From assembly GCF_027912835.1 (NCBI RefSeq), contig NZ_CP115768.1, positions 434,001 through 498,000 on the forward strand: a DNA stretch of 64,000 nt, in the 5' to 3' direction. This DNA is from Paracoccus sediminicola. GTDB lineage: Bacteria; Pseudomonadota; Alphaproteobacteria; Rhodobacterales; Rhodobacteraceae. The notes under the pieces were generated by a model. It did not search any database. It was not told the DNA's origin and worked only from the letters and a program-made list of their open reading frames with translations. This document shows, in pieces, positions 19,446-27,485 of this stretch. The position numbers were made by a program, and so were the translations under genes. Numbering within the stretch: position 1 is the first letter of the stretch; each line of letters starts with the position of its first letter.

Positions 19446-19487
19446 ATGAGCCAGGGGGATGGAGGCGTAACCTTCTGGAAAGCATGA
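19446..19487 (+). CDS. possible 13-codon upstream ORF / leader peptide
   Basis: ATG with a good ribosome binding site (AGGGAG, 8 bases upstream) opens a 13-residue frame, MSQGDGGVTFWKA, whose stop overlaps an ATG of the downstream unknown gene as ATGA (19484-19487). The arrangement suggests translational coupling. It could equally be a chance frame, and I know of no matching leader peptide. Confidence 0.3.
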   Translation: MSQGDGGVTFWKA

Positions 19488-19501
19488 CGCAGGAGAAGCA
19501 G

Positions 19502-20074
19502 ATGTTCAGGCTCGACTTGGCGCCTCATTATGTCACGGTGCCTCCCCAGCCCGGCCCGCGCCAGTTACAGACCCCGCCCCAGGCCACCGCCCCGGCAGAG
19601 GCGATCGTCCGTTTCGTGGCCGCGCCGACGCGCGGCAGCGATGCGGCCATGGTTGAAAGCCGCTATGCCGCGGCGCGCGACAGGCGCCGGATCACGCTGG
19701 AAATGGCCGGTCTCTCGGATCTGGATGCGCAGTTGTCGCTGGCCTCTGATCGCATGGATCTGCTGAGCGCGCCGAAGCCCGATCCCGCGCGCGATCTCAG
19801 CCGCGAGTTGCAGGCGGCGCGGGCGGCACAAACGGCCGAACTGCGCGGCGCGGCAGCATCCGTCAGCGCCGCGATCAACGGCGTGCGGGCCGAGGTGGCG
19901 GCGACGCAGCGAAGGTTGCGGGCCGATCTGCACAGCGCGGCACAGCCGGACGATCCAGATGCCGACAAAACCAGTCGTGGCGGCTCGCGCAGCGCGTTGA
20001 CCGGCGCCGCTGGCAGCGGAGAGATGTTGCTGCGCGAGGCCACGGCGCTCAGCGCGCAGGCGAGCCGGTCCTGA
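19502..20074 (+). CDS. hypothetical protein, coiled-coil-like
   Basis: 190 residues, no family recognised. There is no signal peptide or membrane helix. The N-terminal 40 residues are proline-rich (HYVTVPPQPGPRQLQTPPQ), the middle is rich in Ala, Arg, Leu and Glu with likely long helices (DLSRELQAARAAQTAELRGAAASVSAAINGVRAEVAATQRRLRADL, about residues 98-143), and the tail is Ser/Gly-rich. The ATG at 19502 has AGGAG 7 bases upstream; an in-frame ATG at 19484 coupled to the small upstream frame is the alternative. Codon usage looks typical of the region. It converges on the esterase gene. Confidence 0.6.
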   Translation: MFRLDLAPHYVTVPPQPGPRQLQTPPQATAPAEAIVRFVAAPTRGSDAAMVESRYAAARDRRRITLEMAGLSDLDAQLSLASDRMDLLSAPKPDPARDLSRELQAARAAQTAELRGAAASVSAAINGVRAEVAATQRRLRADLHSAAQPDDPDADKTSRGGSRSALTGAAGSGEMLLREATALSAQASRS

Positions 20075-20161
20075 GATCGGGTGGCCAGCCCCGCGCGATG
20101 TGGCAGTCGTTGCAGGGTTCAGGCGATCGACCCGATGACGCGGCGACAGCTTCGGAAGGAC

Positions 20162-20818
20162 TCAATCGCCCAGATGCTGCTGCAAAAAGCGCAGCGCGGT
20201 CAGCAGCCCATCCTGCGAAATGCCGTGACCCATGCCCTTCATGACGAAGCTGGATACATCGAAGCCCTCAGATGCCAGCGCCGAACCGGTCGCCTCCAGA
20301 TCGCTGAACGGCACCACCGGGTCCTGATCGCCATGCATCAGCAGCACCGGCGGCTTGACGCGGGCCTCGGCCGCAAGCGTTTCCGGCGCAAGCAACCGGC
20401 CCGAAATCCCCACCAATGCGGCAACAGGCTCGGCCCTGCGCGGCACGACATGCAGCGCCATCATGGTGCCCTGCGAAAAGCCGATAATGGCCAGCCGGTC
20501 GGGCGAGATGCCCTCATCGGCGATCACTCTGTCCAGAAACGCATCCACATCCTCGACAGACTGGATCATCGAGGCGCGGGCCTGTTCTTCGGTCGAGCCG
20601 TCCATCCACGGGATCGGAAACCATTGCCGCCCGAACGGATTGCCGGCGCTGCGTTCGGGCGCGTCGGGGGCGTAAAACGCGGTGCCCGGCAGATGCGGGC
20701 CAAGCACATCGGCAATGCCCAGCAGATCCGCGCCGTCCGCGCCGTAGCCATGCAGGAAGACGACGACGCTGCTGGCATCGCCAGGGCCTTTCCGTTCGGA
20801 TTGAAGCTCGCGAACCAT
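20162..20818 (-). CDS. alpha/beta hydrolase, phospholipase/carboxylesterase type
   Basis: 218-residue serine esterase (PF02230 type). The oxyanion region is VVVFLHGYGADGADLL, the nucleophile elbow is GFSQG, the acid is in LLMHGDQDPVVP and the histidine in KGMGHGIS, completing the catalytic triad. No signal peptide is seen, so it is probably cytosolic. GGAGG lies 6 bases before the ATG. The natural substrate is unknown; bacterial members hydrolyse short acyl esters. It lies downstream of SURF1 on the same strand with a 109-base gap that holds a stem-loop, so it is likely a separate unit. Confidence 0.88.
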   Translation of the reverse strand: MVRELQSERKGPGDASSVVVFLHGYGADGADLLGIADVLGPHLPGTAFYAPDAPERSAGNPFGRQWFPIPWMDGSTEEQARASMIQSVEDVDAFLDRVIADEGISPDRLAIIGFSQGTMMALHVVPRRAEPVAALVGISGRLLAPETLAAEARVKPPVLLMHGDQDPVVPFSDLEATGSALASEGFDVSSFVMKGMGHGISQDGLLTALRFLQQHLGD

Positions 20819-20833
20819 GTCGTTCCTCCGGTG

Positions 20834-20871
20834 GGCGCTGCGTTGAACCGAGTGTTACGCGCCGCAGCGCC
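20834..20871 (-). terminator. stem-loop after the cyo/SURF1 operon
   Basis: 9-bp perfect stem (GGCGCTGCG at 20834-20842, CGCAGCGCC at 20863-20871) with a 20-base loop, between SURF1 and the esterase gene. There is no T-run, so it is at best a weak or Rho-assisted terminator or an mRNA 3'-end stabiliser. Confidence 0.3.
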
Positions 20872-20927
20872 GCGCTGCAACCGTGGGGGGGGGCAGGGCA
20901 AAGATGGCGGCACGGTCGATCTGGCGA

Positions 20928-21677
20928 TCAGGCGCGACGGTGCCTCTGCGATGCTTCCTGCCGCAACAGCAGCACCATCCCGAAGCCGACCATCCCGGCC
21001 AGCGCGAACCAGGTCAGCGCATAGCTGAGATGCGCGTTGCGGAAATCGACCACGGTCAGCCCGCCCACGGGATAACCGCCCGGCTGCGGTGTCGCCGTGG
21101 CGTCAGCGTCGATGAAGACCGGGGCGGCGCTGTCCAGATCGCTGGCGGCGGCGATGGCCGCGACATCGCGGCTATACCAGCGATCCGCTGCCGGGTCGTT
21201 GTCGCGAAGAAAGGCCCCGCCCGGCTCGGAGAGGCGCATCAGCCCGGTAATCTCCTGCCGGCCCTCGACCTGTCCATCGGGGCGACTGGCCGCGTCCTGC
21301 AATTCGGTCGGCACGAAGCCGCGATTGATCAGCAGCACCTCGCCCCCCTGCGTCTCCAGCGGGGTCAGCACCCAATAGCCGCCGCCACGCTCGGTCACAG
21401 CCTTGACCAGCGTCTCGGCAGAGTGGTCGAAGCGCCCCGAGACGCTCACGCGGCGATACTCGCGCTGATCGGCGGGCAGGGCGGCGGCCTCGGCCCAGCC
21501 GATCGGTGTTGCATCCACGCGCGCCTCGACCGTGGCGATCAGATCGCGCTTCCAGCCGAGCCGTTGGATCTGCCACACCCCGAGTCCCGCGAAACCCGTG
21601 AAGAGTATCGCGCCGAGCAGCAGGATCACCGCGACCAGCCAGAGCGGTCGGCGCGGCTCGGATCCGGCCTTGCTCAA
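20928..21677 (-). CDS. SURF1-family cytochrome oxidase assembly protein
   Basis: 249-residue membrane protein with one helix near each end (about residues 13-33 and near 220-240) and a periplasmic domain between, the SURF1 layout. Conserved pieces are LGVWQIQRLGWKRDLI near the N-terminus and PVGGLTVVDFRNAHLSYALTWFALAG near the C-terminus. SURF1 helps insert heme A into terminal oxidases. Paracoccus denitrificans has a dedicated surf1q next to its qox operon, and this gene, overlapping cyoD by 4 bases (21674-21677), has the same position. No heme O/A synthase gene is in the window. Confidence 0.9.
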   Translation of the reverse strand: MSKAGSEPRRPLWLVAVILLLGAILFTGFAGLGVWQIQRLGWKRDLIATVEARVDATPIGWAEAAALPADQREYRRVSVSGRFDHSAETLVKAVTERGGGYWVLTPLETQGGEVLLINRGFVPTELQDAASRPDGQVEGRQEITGLMRLSEPGGAFLRDNDPAADRWYSRDVAAIAAASDLDSAAPVFIDADATATPQPGGYPVGGLTVVDFRNAHLSYALTWFALAGMVGFGMVLLLRQEASQRHRRA

Positions 21678-22066
21678 GGGTCCAGCGTTTCGCTTTGCGG
21701 ATCGGTGCCCATGCCCGGCATCATGTTGGCATCCATGTTGTACATGACCCAGACGGTCCCGACGACGGCGATGATCAGCAGGATGATGGTGAAGACCAGC
21801 GACACCAGCGTCCAGCCATTCTCGGCCTTGGGGCTCATATGCAGGAAATAGATCATGTGCACGACCATCTGCGCCACGGCGCAGACAAGGATGATGATCG
21901 CCGTGGTCTGCGTCGAACCCGCGCCGCCCGACATCACCACCGCGAAGGGAATCACGGTCAGGATCACGGCGAGGATGAAGCCGGTCACATAGTCGCGCCT
22001 GGTGCCGTGCGGAAACTCCGCCTGCGCGTGGTGGCTGTCATGAGGGTTGCTGCCGCTGTCGCTCAT
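21674..22066 (-). CDS. cyoD: cytochrome o/quinol oxidase subunit IV
   Basis: 130 residues with three hydrophobic helices (about 27-49, 53-72 and 87-110). The pattern RRDYVTGFILAVILTVIPFAVV and ILVCAVAQMVVHMIYFLHMS matches CyoD/QoxD. It is thought to stabilise the oxidase. The start overlaps the cyoC stop by one base (TGATG). Confidence 0.93.
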   Translation of the reverse strand: MSDSGSNPHDSHHAQAEFPHGTRRDYVTGFILAVILTVIPFAVVMSGGAGSTQTTAIIILVCAVAQMVVHMIYFLHMSPKAENGWTLVSLVFTIILLIIAVVGTVWVMYNMDANMMPGMGTDPQSETLDP

Positions 22067-22692
22067 CAGATCATCCCCATCAGGTAAACAAAGCTGAACA
22101 CGCCGATCCAGATCACGTCGAGGAAGTGCCAGAACAGCGACAGGCAGTTGAGCCTGCGCATATTGGCCGGGCTGAGCCCGTGCTTGCGGATCTGGATCAC
22201 CATGATTCCCAGCCAGAGCAGGCCGAAGGTCACATGCAGCCCATGCGTGCCGACCAGCGTGAAGAAGGCCGACAGGAATGCCGACCGGCCCGGCCCGGCA
22301 CCTTCGTGAATGAGATGGCTGAACTCATAGATCTCGATAGCGAGAAAGGCCGCGCCGAAAGCGGCGGTGATCCCGAGCCATCTGATGACGCCCTTCTGGT
22401 TGCCCTCATGCATGGCCAGCATCGAGAAGCCGAAGGTGATCGACGAGATCAGCAGCATCGCCGTGTTCAACGCCACCAGCGGCAGGTCGAACAGCTCTTG
22501 CGGGCCGGGCCCGCCGCCATAGCGATGTCCCAGCACCGCGAAGGTCGCGAACAGGATCGCAAAGATGAGACAGTCGCTCATCAGATAGATCCAGAAGCCG
22601 AGGGGCGTGGAATGCCCGTCTGGGTGATGCGGCTCTTCGGCGGGGTGGAAGACGCGCTCGTCCGCCGGATCGGTCACGATTTCTGCACTCAT
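22066..22692 (-). CDS. cyoC: cytochrome o/quinol oxidase subunit III
   Basis: 208 residues with five membrane helices as usual for CyoC. Key segments are GFWIYLMSDCLIFAILFATFAVL and FLSAFFTLVGTHGLHVTFGLLWLGIMVIQI and CLSLFWHFLDVIWIGVFSFVYLMG. The ATG at 22692 (MSAEIV) is used; it lies 7 bases after the cyoB stop, whereas the open frame further upstream overlaps cyoB. Confidence 0.95.
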   Translation of the reverse strand: MSAEIVTDPADERVFHPAEEPHHPDGHSTPLGFWIYLMSDCLIFAILFATFAVLGHRYGGGPGPQELFDLPLVALNTAMLLISSITFGFSMLAMHEGNQKGVIRWLGITAAFGAAFLAIEIYEFSHLIHEGAGPGRSAFLSAFFTLVGTHGLHVTFGLLWLGIMVIQIRKHGLSPANMRRLNCLSLFWHFLDVIWIGVFSFVYLMGMI

Positions 22693-22699
22693 CTCTGTC

Positions 22700-24709
22700 T
22701 CACACCGCGTTGCTGAGAGCTTTGGTCCGGGCATCCTCGGTGGCGACCACCTTGGCTTCGGGGATGTAGTAATCCCGGCTGTAGTCGAATGTGTGCCATA
22801 TCGCCGCGCCGAGCAGGGCGATAAAGGACAGCGCCGCCAGCCACCAGATATGCCAGACCAGCGCAAAACCCAGCACCACGCTGATCGCCGACAGGATCAC
22901 CCCGGTGCCGGTGTTCCTCGGCATATGGATGCGGGCGAAGCCGGACACTGGCCGCTGATAGCCATGCGCCTTCATGTCGTGCCAGGCGTCGATGTCATAG
23001 ACGATCGGCGTGGTGGCGAAGTTATAGGCCGGCGGCGGCGACGAGGTCGCCCATTCCAGCGTGCGCCCGTCCCAGGGATCGCCGGTCTCGTCGCGCAGCT
23101 TCTCGCGATCCTTGATCGAGAAGAAGATCTGCAGCACCAGCGCCACGATGCCGCAGGCGATCAGCAGGGCGCCAAAGGCGGCAATCGCGAACCAGACCTG
23201 AAGCGAGGGATCGTCGAAGGTGCGCAGCCGGCGTGTCACGCCCATCAGCCCCATGACGTAAAGCGGGGTGAAGGCGACCCAGAACCCGACCACCCAGCAC
23301 CAGAAGCTGACATGACCCCAGAACTGGTTCATGCGGAAACCGAAGGCTTTCGGCCACCAATAATTGATACCGGCAAAGATGCCATAGACGACGCCGCCGA
23401 TGATGACGTTATGAAAATGCGCCACCAGAAACAGCGAGTTATGGACAATGAAATCCGCCGGGGGCACGGCCAGCATGACGCCGGTCATCCCGCCAATGGT
23501 GAAGGTCAGCATGAAGGCCACCGTCCACATCATCGGCAGCTCATAGCGGATGCGCCCCTTATACATGGTGAACAGCCAGTTGAAGATCTTCGCCCCGGTG
23601 GGGATCGAGATGATCATCGTGGCGATGCCGAAGAAGGCGTTCACCGACGCGCCTGACCCCATGGTAAAGAAGTGATGCAGCCAGACGACATAGGACAGAA
23701 TGGTGATGCAGACCGTCGCATAGACCATCGAGTTATAGCCGAACAGCCGCTTGCCGCAGAAGGTGGCGGTCACCTCGGAGAAGATGCCGAAGGCGGGCAG
23801 GATCAGGATATAGACCTCCGGGTGGCCCCATATCCAGATCAGGTTCACATAGAGCATCGGGTTGCCGCCGAGCTCGTTGGTGAAGAAATTGAAACCGAGA
23901 TAGCGGTCGAGCGCCAGCAGGACCAGTGTCGCGGTCAGCACCGGGAAGGTTGCGACGATGAGGATATTGGAACAGAGCGCCGTCCAGGTGAAGACCGGCA
24001 TCCGCATCAGAGTCATCCCCGGCGCGCGCATCTTCAGGATCGTCACCACGAGGTTGATGCCCGACAGTGTCGTTCCCACCCCCGCGATCTGAAGCCCCCA
24101 GATATAGTAATCCACCCCCTCCCGCGGGCTGGAGACCACGCCGGACAAGGGCGGGAAGGCCAGCCAGCCGGTCTGGGCGAACTCACCGACGAACAGCGAG
24201 ACCATCACCAGGATCGCGCCGCCGGTGGTCATCCAGAAGCTGAAATTGTTCAGGAAGGGGAAGGAAACGTCGCGCGCGCCGATCTGCAGGGGCACCGCAT
24301 AGTTCATCAGCCCGGTGACGAAGGGCATGGCCACGAAGAAGATCATGATCGTGCCGTGGGCGGTGAAGATCTGGTCGTAGTGATGCGAATCGAGGTATCC
24401 CTCAGAGCCGCCGAAGGCCCAGACCTGCTGGATGCGCATCATGACCGCATCGGCGAAGCCGCGCAGGAACATGATCAGCCCGAGGATCATGTACATGATC
24501 CCGATCCGCTTGTGATCCACCGTGGTGAACCACTCTTTCCACAGATAACCCCAGAGCCGGTAATAGGTCAGCGCGCCCACCACCACCGCGCCGATGATCG
24601 CGACGACGACAAAGGTCGCGACCACGATCGGCACGTCGAGCGGCAGCTTGTCCCAGCCCAGGCGGCCGAACAGGAAGGTGGTTTCAATCGGTTCGTTTGT
24701 TACTGCCAT
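22700..24709 (-). CDS. cyoB: cytochrome o/quinol oxidase subunit I
   Basis: 669 residues. This is the catalytic heme-copper subunit that oxidises quinol, reduces oxygen to water and pumps protons. The CuB and crosslinked His-Tyr motif is [15 protein letters not shown], two further CuB histidines are in WLHHFFTMG, and the heme ligands are in [15 protein letters not shown]-channel residues are in [25 protein letters not shown]. The N-terminal extension ([17 protein letters not shown]) is typical of CyoB/QoxB. Whether the high-spin heme is O or A cannot be read from sequence; the adjacent SURF1 favours heme A, as in the Paracoccus ba3 enzyme. Confidence 0.97.
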   Translation of the reverse strand: MAVTNEPIETTFLFGRLGWDKLPLDVPIVVATFVVVAIIGAVVVGALTYYRLWGYLWKEWFTTVDHKRIGIMYMILGLIMFLRGFADAVMMRIQQVWAFGGSEGYLDSHHYDQIFTAHGTIMIFFVAMPFVTGLMNYAVPLQIGARDVSFPFLNNFSFWMTTGGAILVMVSLFVGEFAQTGWLAFPPLSGVVSSPREGVDYYIWGLQIAGVGTTLSGINLVVTILKMRAPGMTLMRMPVFTWTALCSNILIVATFPVLTATLVLLALDRYLGFNFFTNELGGNPMLYVNLIWIWGHPEVYILILPAFGIFSEVTATFCGKRLFGYNSMVYATVCITILSYVVWLHHFFTMGSGASVNAFFGIATMIISIPTGAKIFNWLFTMYKGRIRYELPMMWTVAFMLTFTIGGMTGVMLAVPPADFIVHNSLFLVAHFHNVIIGGVVYGIFAGINYWWPKAFGFRMNQFWGHVSFWCWVVGFWVAFTPLYVMGLMGVTRRLRTFDDPSLQVWFAIAAFGALLIACGIVALVLQIFFSIKDREKLRDETGDPWDGRTLEWATSSPPPAYNFATTPIVYDIDAWHDMKAHGYQRPVSGFARIHMPRNTGTGVILSAISVVLGFALVWHIWWLAALSFIALLGAAIWHTFDYSRDYYIPEAKVVATEDARTKALSNAV

Positions 24710-24720
24710 CTCGTCACCTG

Positions 24721-25863
24721 TCAGTTCGCCGCGGCGCCCGCGCCGGCAGCCTTTTCGCCGTGGCTCCCGTCATCGGATTCGCTTTCATCGGCGCCACCAT
24801 GACCAGCCTCATGGCCAAGCTCTTCAGGATCGCGCGACTCGTGTCCGATCGGGCCGGTCTCGTCGCCCTCTGTTTCGGGCGCTTCGCCGCCGGGCATATC
24901 GCCCTCGGTCGCGCCGTCGGCGTCGTCGCTCATAGCCGCCATCTCGCCGTGACCACCCGGACCGCCGCTGCGATCCATCGCCATCATCTCGTCCATACAC
25001 ATCTGGCCCGGCTCGACGCAGCGGTTGAGAATGTCGTGATACAGTTCCTCGTCGCCAAGCGCGTAGAAGGCCGGCGGCACATCCACGGTGGGTTCCAGAA
25101 GCGCGCGATATTCGTCGCGGTCCAGCACCTCGCCGCTGTCGCGAGACTTGGACACCCATTCCTCGAACTCGGCGTCTTCGAGACCATAGAAGACGAAATC
25201 CATCTCGGAGAAGCCGGCGCCGCTATAATGCGAGGCCATGCCCTTATATTCGCCGGGATCGTTGATGACCGCGTGAAGCTGTGTCTGCATCGAGGGCATG
25301 GTATAGATCATTCCCGCCAGCGTCGGCACATAGAACGCTGTCATCACCTGGGTCGCGGTCAGATCGAAGCGGATGGGGCGATCGAGCGGGGCGGCCAGCT
25401 CGTTCACCGTGGCGATGCCCTGCTCGGGATAGATGAACAGCCATTTCCAGTCCATCGAGACGACCTTGACCACCAGCGGTTCCTCGTCATCCTCGACCCC
25501 CTCGGTTTCGCTGTCGAGCGGACGATAGGGGTCCAGCTTATGCGTGCTGACCCAGGTCAGCGCGCCGAGCCAGATGATGATCACCAGCGGCGCCGCCCAG
25601 ATCAGCAGCTCGAGTTGCACGGAGTGGTGGAAATCGGGATCGTAATCCCGGTCATTGTCGCGGTTGCCCGCGCGGTAGCGAAAGGCGAAGAACACCGTCG
25701 CCGCCATCACCGGCAGCACGATCACCAGGATCAGCGCCGTGGTGATGCCCAGCACGTCGCGGGTCTTCACCGCCACATCGCCGCCCGGAGACAGCACCTC
25801 GGAGCCGCATCCGGCCAGGCCGAGGAACAGCGTCGCAAGGAATGTGTACCGCAAAATCTTCAT
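24721..25863 (-). CDS. cyoA: cytochrome o/quinol oxidase subunit II, with long C-terminal tail
   Basis: 380-residue lipoprotein. The lipobox LAGC gives Cys19 at the mature end. Two membrane helices follow (about 38-60 and 84-104), then a cupredoxin domain ([54 protein letters not shown]). CuA ligands are absent, as expected for a quinol oxidase. After [18 protein letters not shown] (from residue 280) there is an unusual tail of about 80 residues rich in Asp, Glu, Gly, Met and His. The ATG at 25863 gives a proper lipoprotein signal and is preferred to upstream in-frame codons. First gene of cyoABCD-SURF1. Confidence 0.93.
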   Translation of the reverse strand: MKILRYTFLATLFLGLAGCGSEVLSPGGDVAVKTRDVLGITTALILVIVLPVMAATVFFAFRYRAGNRDNDRDYDPDFHHSVQLELLIWAAPLVIIIWLGALTWVSTHKLDPYRPLDSETEGVEDDEEPLVVKVVSMDWKWLFIYPEQGIATVNELAAPLDRPIRFDLTATQVMTAFYVPTLAGMIYTMPSMQTQLHAVINDPGEYKGMASHYSGAGFSEMDFVFYGLEDAEFEEWVSKSRDSGEVLDRDEYRALLEPTVDVPPAFYALGDEELYHDILNRCVEPGQMCMDEMMAMDRSGGPGGHGEMAAMSDDADGATEGDMPGGEAPETEGDETGPIGHESRDPEELGHEAGHGGADESESDDGSHGEKAAGAGAAAN

Positions 25864-25998
25864 TCTGAAAGCTCGCACTTTCTGGGGCGCGGCGCGGTGG
25901 CCGGAAGGTCGTCTCACCGCCTCGTCGCTTCGCGCAGAGATGTAGGTCGTGGGTTAAGAAAAGCAAAGCGGGGTCGGATTGTCCATGAAGCATTCGGC

Positions 25999-26029
25999 TT
26001 GACAGGGGCGGGCACAAGTTGCCTCCTAT
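25999..26029 (+). promoter_or_regulatory. possible promoter of the MFS gene
   Basis: A perfect TTGACA (25999-26004) stands 71 bases before the MFS start. The best -10 partner, TCCTAT (26024-26029), is 19 bases away, which is longer than ideal. Confidence 0.25.
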
Positions 26030-26074
26030 TGCGGCGCCGGAGACGCGCCGAAACGCCAGAAAAAGGCAGTAATC

Positions 26075-27394
26075 ATGGACACAACAGCCGAATCCATTCC
26101 CGAAGAGCGCGATGAACATGTCCGTCTGAGCGACCTTGCCATCGGTGTGGTCATTGGTCGCACCTCGGAGTTCTTCGACTTTTTCGTCTTTGCGATCGCC
26201 TGCGTTCTGGTCTTTCCGCAGTTCATTTTTTCCTTCGCTTCGCCGGTTGAAGGGATTCTCTATTCCTTCGCGGTTCTGGCGCTCGGCTTCATGGCGCGTC
26301 CCGTCGGCACCTTCATCTTCACCGAGGTGGATCGCCGCTTCGGCCGCGGCACCAAGCTGACTGCGGCACTGTTTCTTCTGGGGCTTTCGACCGTCGCGAT
26401 TTCCTTCCTGCCCAGCTATGAACAGGAGGGGTGGCTGACCGTCGCAAGCCTCTGCCTGTTCCGCATGGGGCAGGGGGCGGCCCTGGGCGGGGCCTGGGAC
26501 GGCATGTCCTCGCTGCTGGCGCTGAACGCGCCCGAGGACAAGCGCGCGCGTTATGCGGTGCTTCCGCAGATCGGCGCGCCGCTGGGGCTGATGCTCGCCT
26601 GCGGCCTGTTCATCTTTCTGCGCGCCTCGCTCTCGGAAGAGGAATTCCTGCGCTTCGGCTGGCGCTATCCGTTCTTCGTCGCCTTCGCGATCAACGTCGT
26701 GGCGCTGTTCGCGCGGCTGCGGCTGGTGGTCAGCACCGATCTGGAGACGCTGTTCAGCCAGGCCGAGCTGCGCCCGCGCATCAATCCCCGCCTGCTGCGC
26801 GAGGAATCGATGAACATCATCGCCGGGGCCTTCATCCCGCTGGCGACGCTGGCGCTGTTCCACATGGTCACCGTGTTCCCGCTGAGCTGGATCTATCTCT
26901 ACGCGCCGGAAAACATCACGGGCTTCCTTTGGATCGAAATCGTCGGCGCGCTGTTCGGGCTGGGCTCGATGATCGCCTCGGGCTTCATCGCCGACAAGAT
27001 CGGGCGGCGCACGCTGCTGCGCAACTGCGCCTTCGGTATCGCGATCTATGCCATGCTGTCGCCGCTCCTGCTGAGCCTCGGTTTCAGCGGCGAGGCGCTC
27101 TATGTGTTCATAGGCTTCGCCCTGCTGGGATTGTCCTTCGGTCAGTCCTCGGGCGTGGTGGCCTCGGGTTTCGCCGTGAAAAACCGATATACCGCCTCGA
27201 ACCTGACGGCGGACCTGTCCTGGATGTTCGGCGCTGGCTTCGCGCCCTTTGTCGCGCTGTATCTGACCGAGACCTTCGGGCTGTGGTCGGCGGGCGCCTA
27301 TCTGCTGTCGGGCGCCATTGCGACGCTGGTCGCACTGATCGTCTTCAAGCGCAGCCAGGACGCACGCCGGGCGGGCGACAGCTCCTGGCGCTGA
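26075..27394 (+). CDS. MFS transporter, metabolite:proton symporter-like
   Basis: 439 residues with about twelve membrane helices. The opening GRTSEFFDFFVFAIACVLVFPQFIF and the loop ARPVGTFIFTEVDRRFGRGTKLTAALFLLGLST (a form of the MFS loop 2-3 GxxxDRxGRR signature), repeated in the second half as SGFIADKIGRRTLLRNC, place it in the metabolite:H+ symporter branch near citrate, alpha-ketoglutarate and proline/betaine carriers. The substrate is not predictable. It is divergent from cyoA and ends at a strong terminator. Confidence 0.85.
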   Translation: MDTTAESIPEERDEHVRLSDLAIGVVIGRTSEFFDFFVFAIACVLVFPQFIFSFASPVEGILYSFAVLALGFMARPVGTFIFTEVDRRFGRGTKLTAALFLLGLSTVAISFLPSYEQEGWLTVASLCLFRMGQGAALGGAWDGMSSLLALNAPEDKRARYAVLPQIGAPLGLMLACGLFIFLRASLSEEEFLRFGWRYPFFVAFAINVVALFARLRLVVSTDLETLFSQAELRPRINPRLLREESMNIIAGAFIPLATLALFHMVTVFPLSWIYLYAPENITGFLWIEIVGALFGLGSMIASGFIADKIGRRTLLRNCAFGIAIYAMLSPLLLSLGFSGEALYVFIGFALLGLSFGQSSGVVASGFAVKNRYTASNLTADLSWMFGAGFAPFVALYLTETFGLWSAGAYLLSGAIATLVALIVFKRSQDARRAGDSSWR

Positions 27395-27438
27395 GCGCTG
27401 ACAAGGGGCAAAGCCCGGCAGGACCATTTGGCATAAGA

Positions 27439-27467
27439 AAAAGGCCCCGCACCCGGCGGGGCCTTTT
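27439..27467. terminator. bidirectional terminator between MFS and phytase-like genes
   Basis: 12-bp perfect stem (AAAAGGCCCCGC at 27439-27450, GCGGGGCCTTTT at 27456-27467) with a 5-base loop and T-runs in both directions, between convergent genes. Confidence 0.88.
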
Positions 27468-27485
27468 CACATTTTCGGCCCGCGC

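Noticed and set aside
20885..20893. Run of nine G residues
   Set aside because: It is intergenic between the SURF1 and esterase genes and outside any reading frame or recognisable promoter, so phase variation is not supported; it may also be a sequencing-prone homopolymer.
25652..27427. 591-codon minus-strand open frame covering the MFS gene
   Set aside because: It is antisense to a transporter with clean helices and MFS signatures; its translation is Arg/Gln/Glu-rich and resembles no protein.
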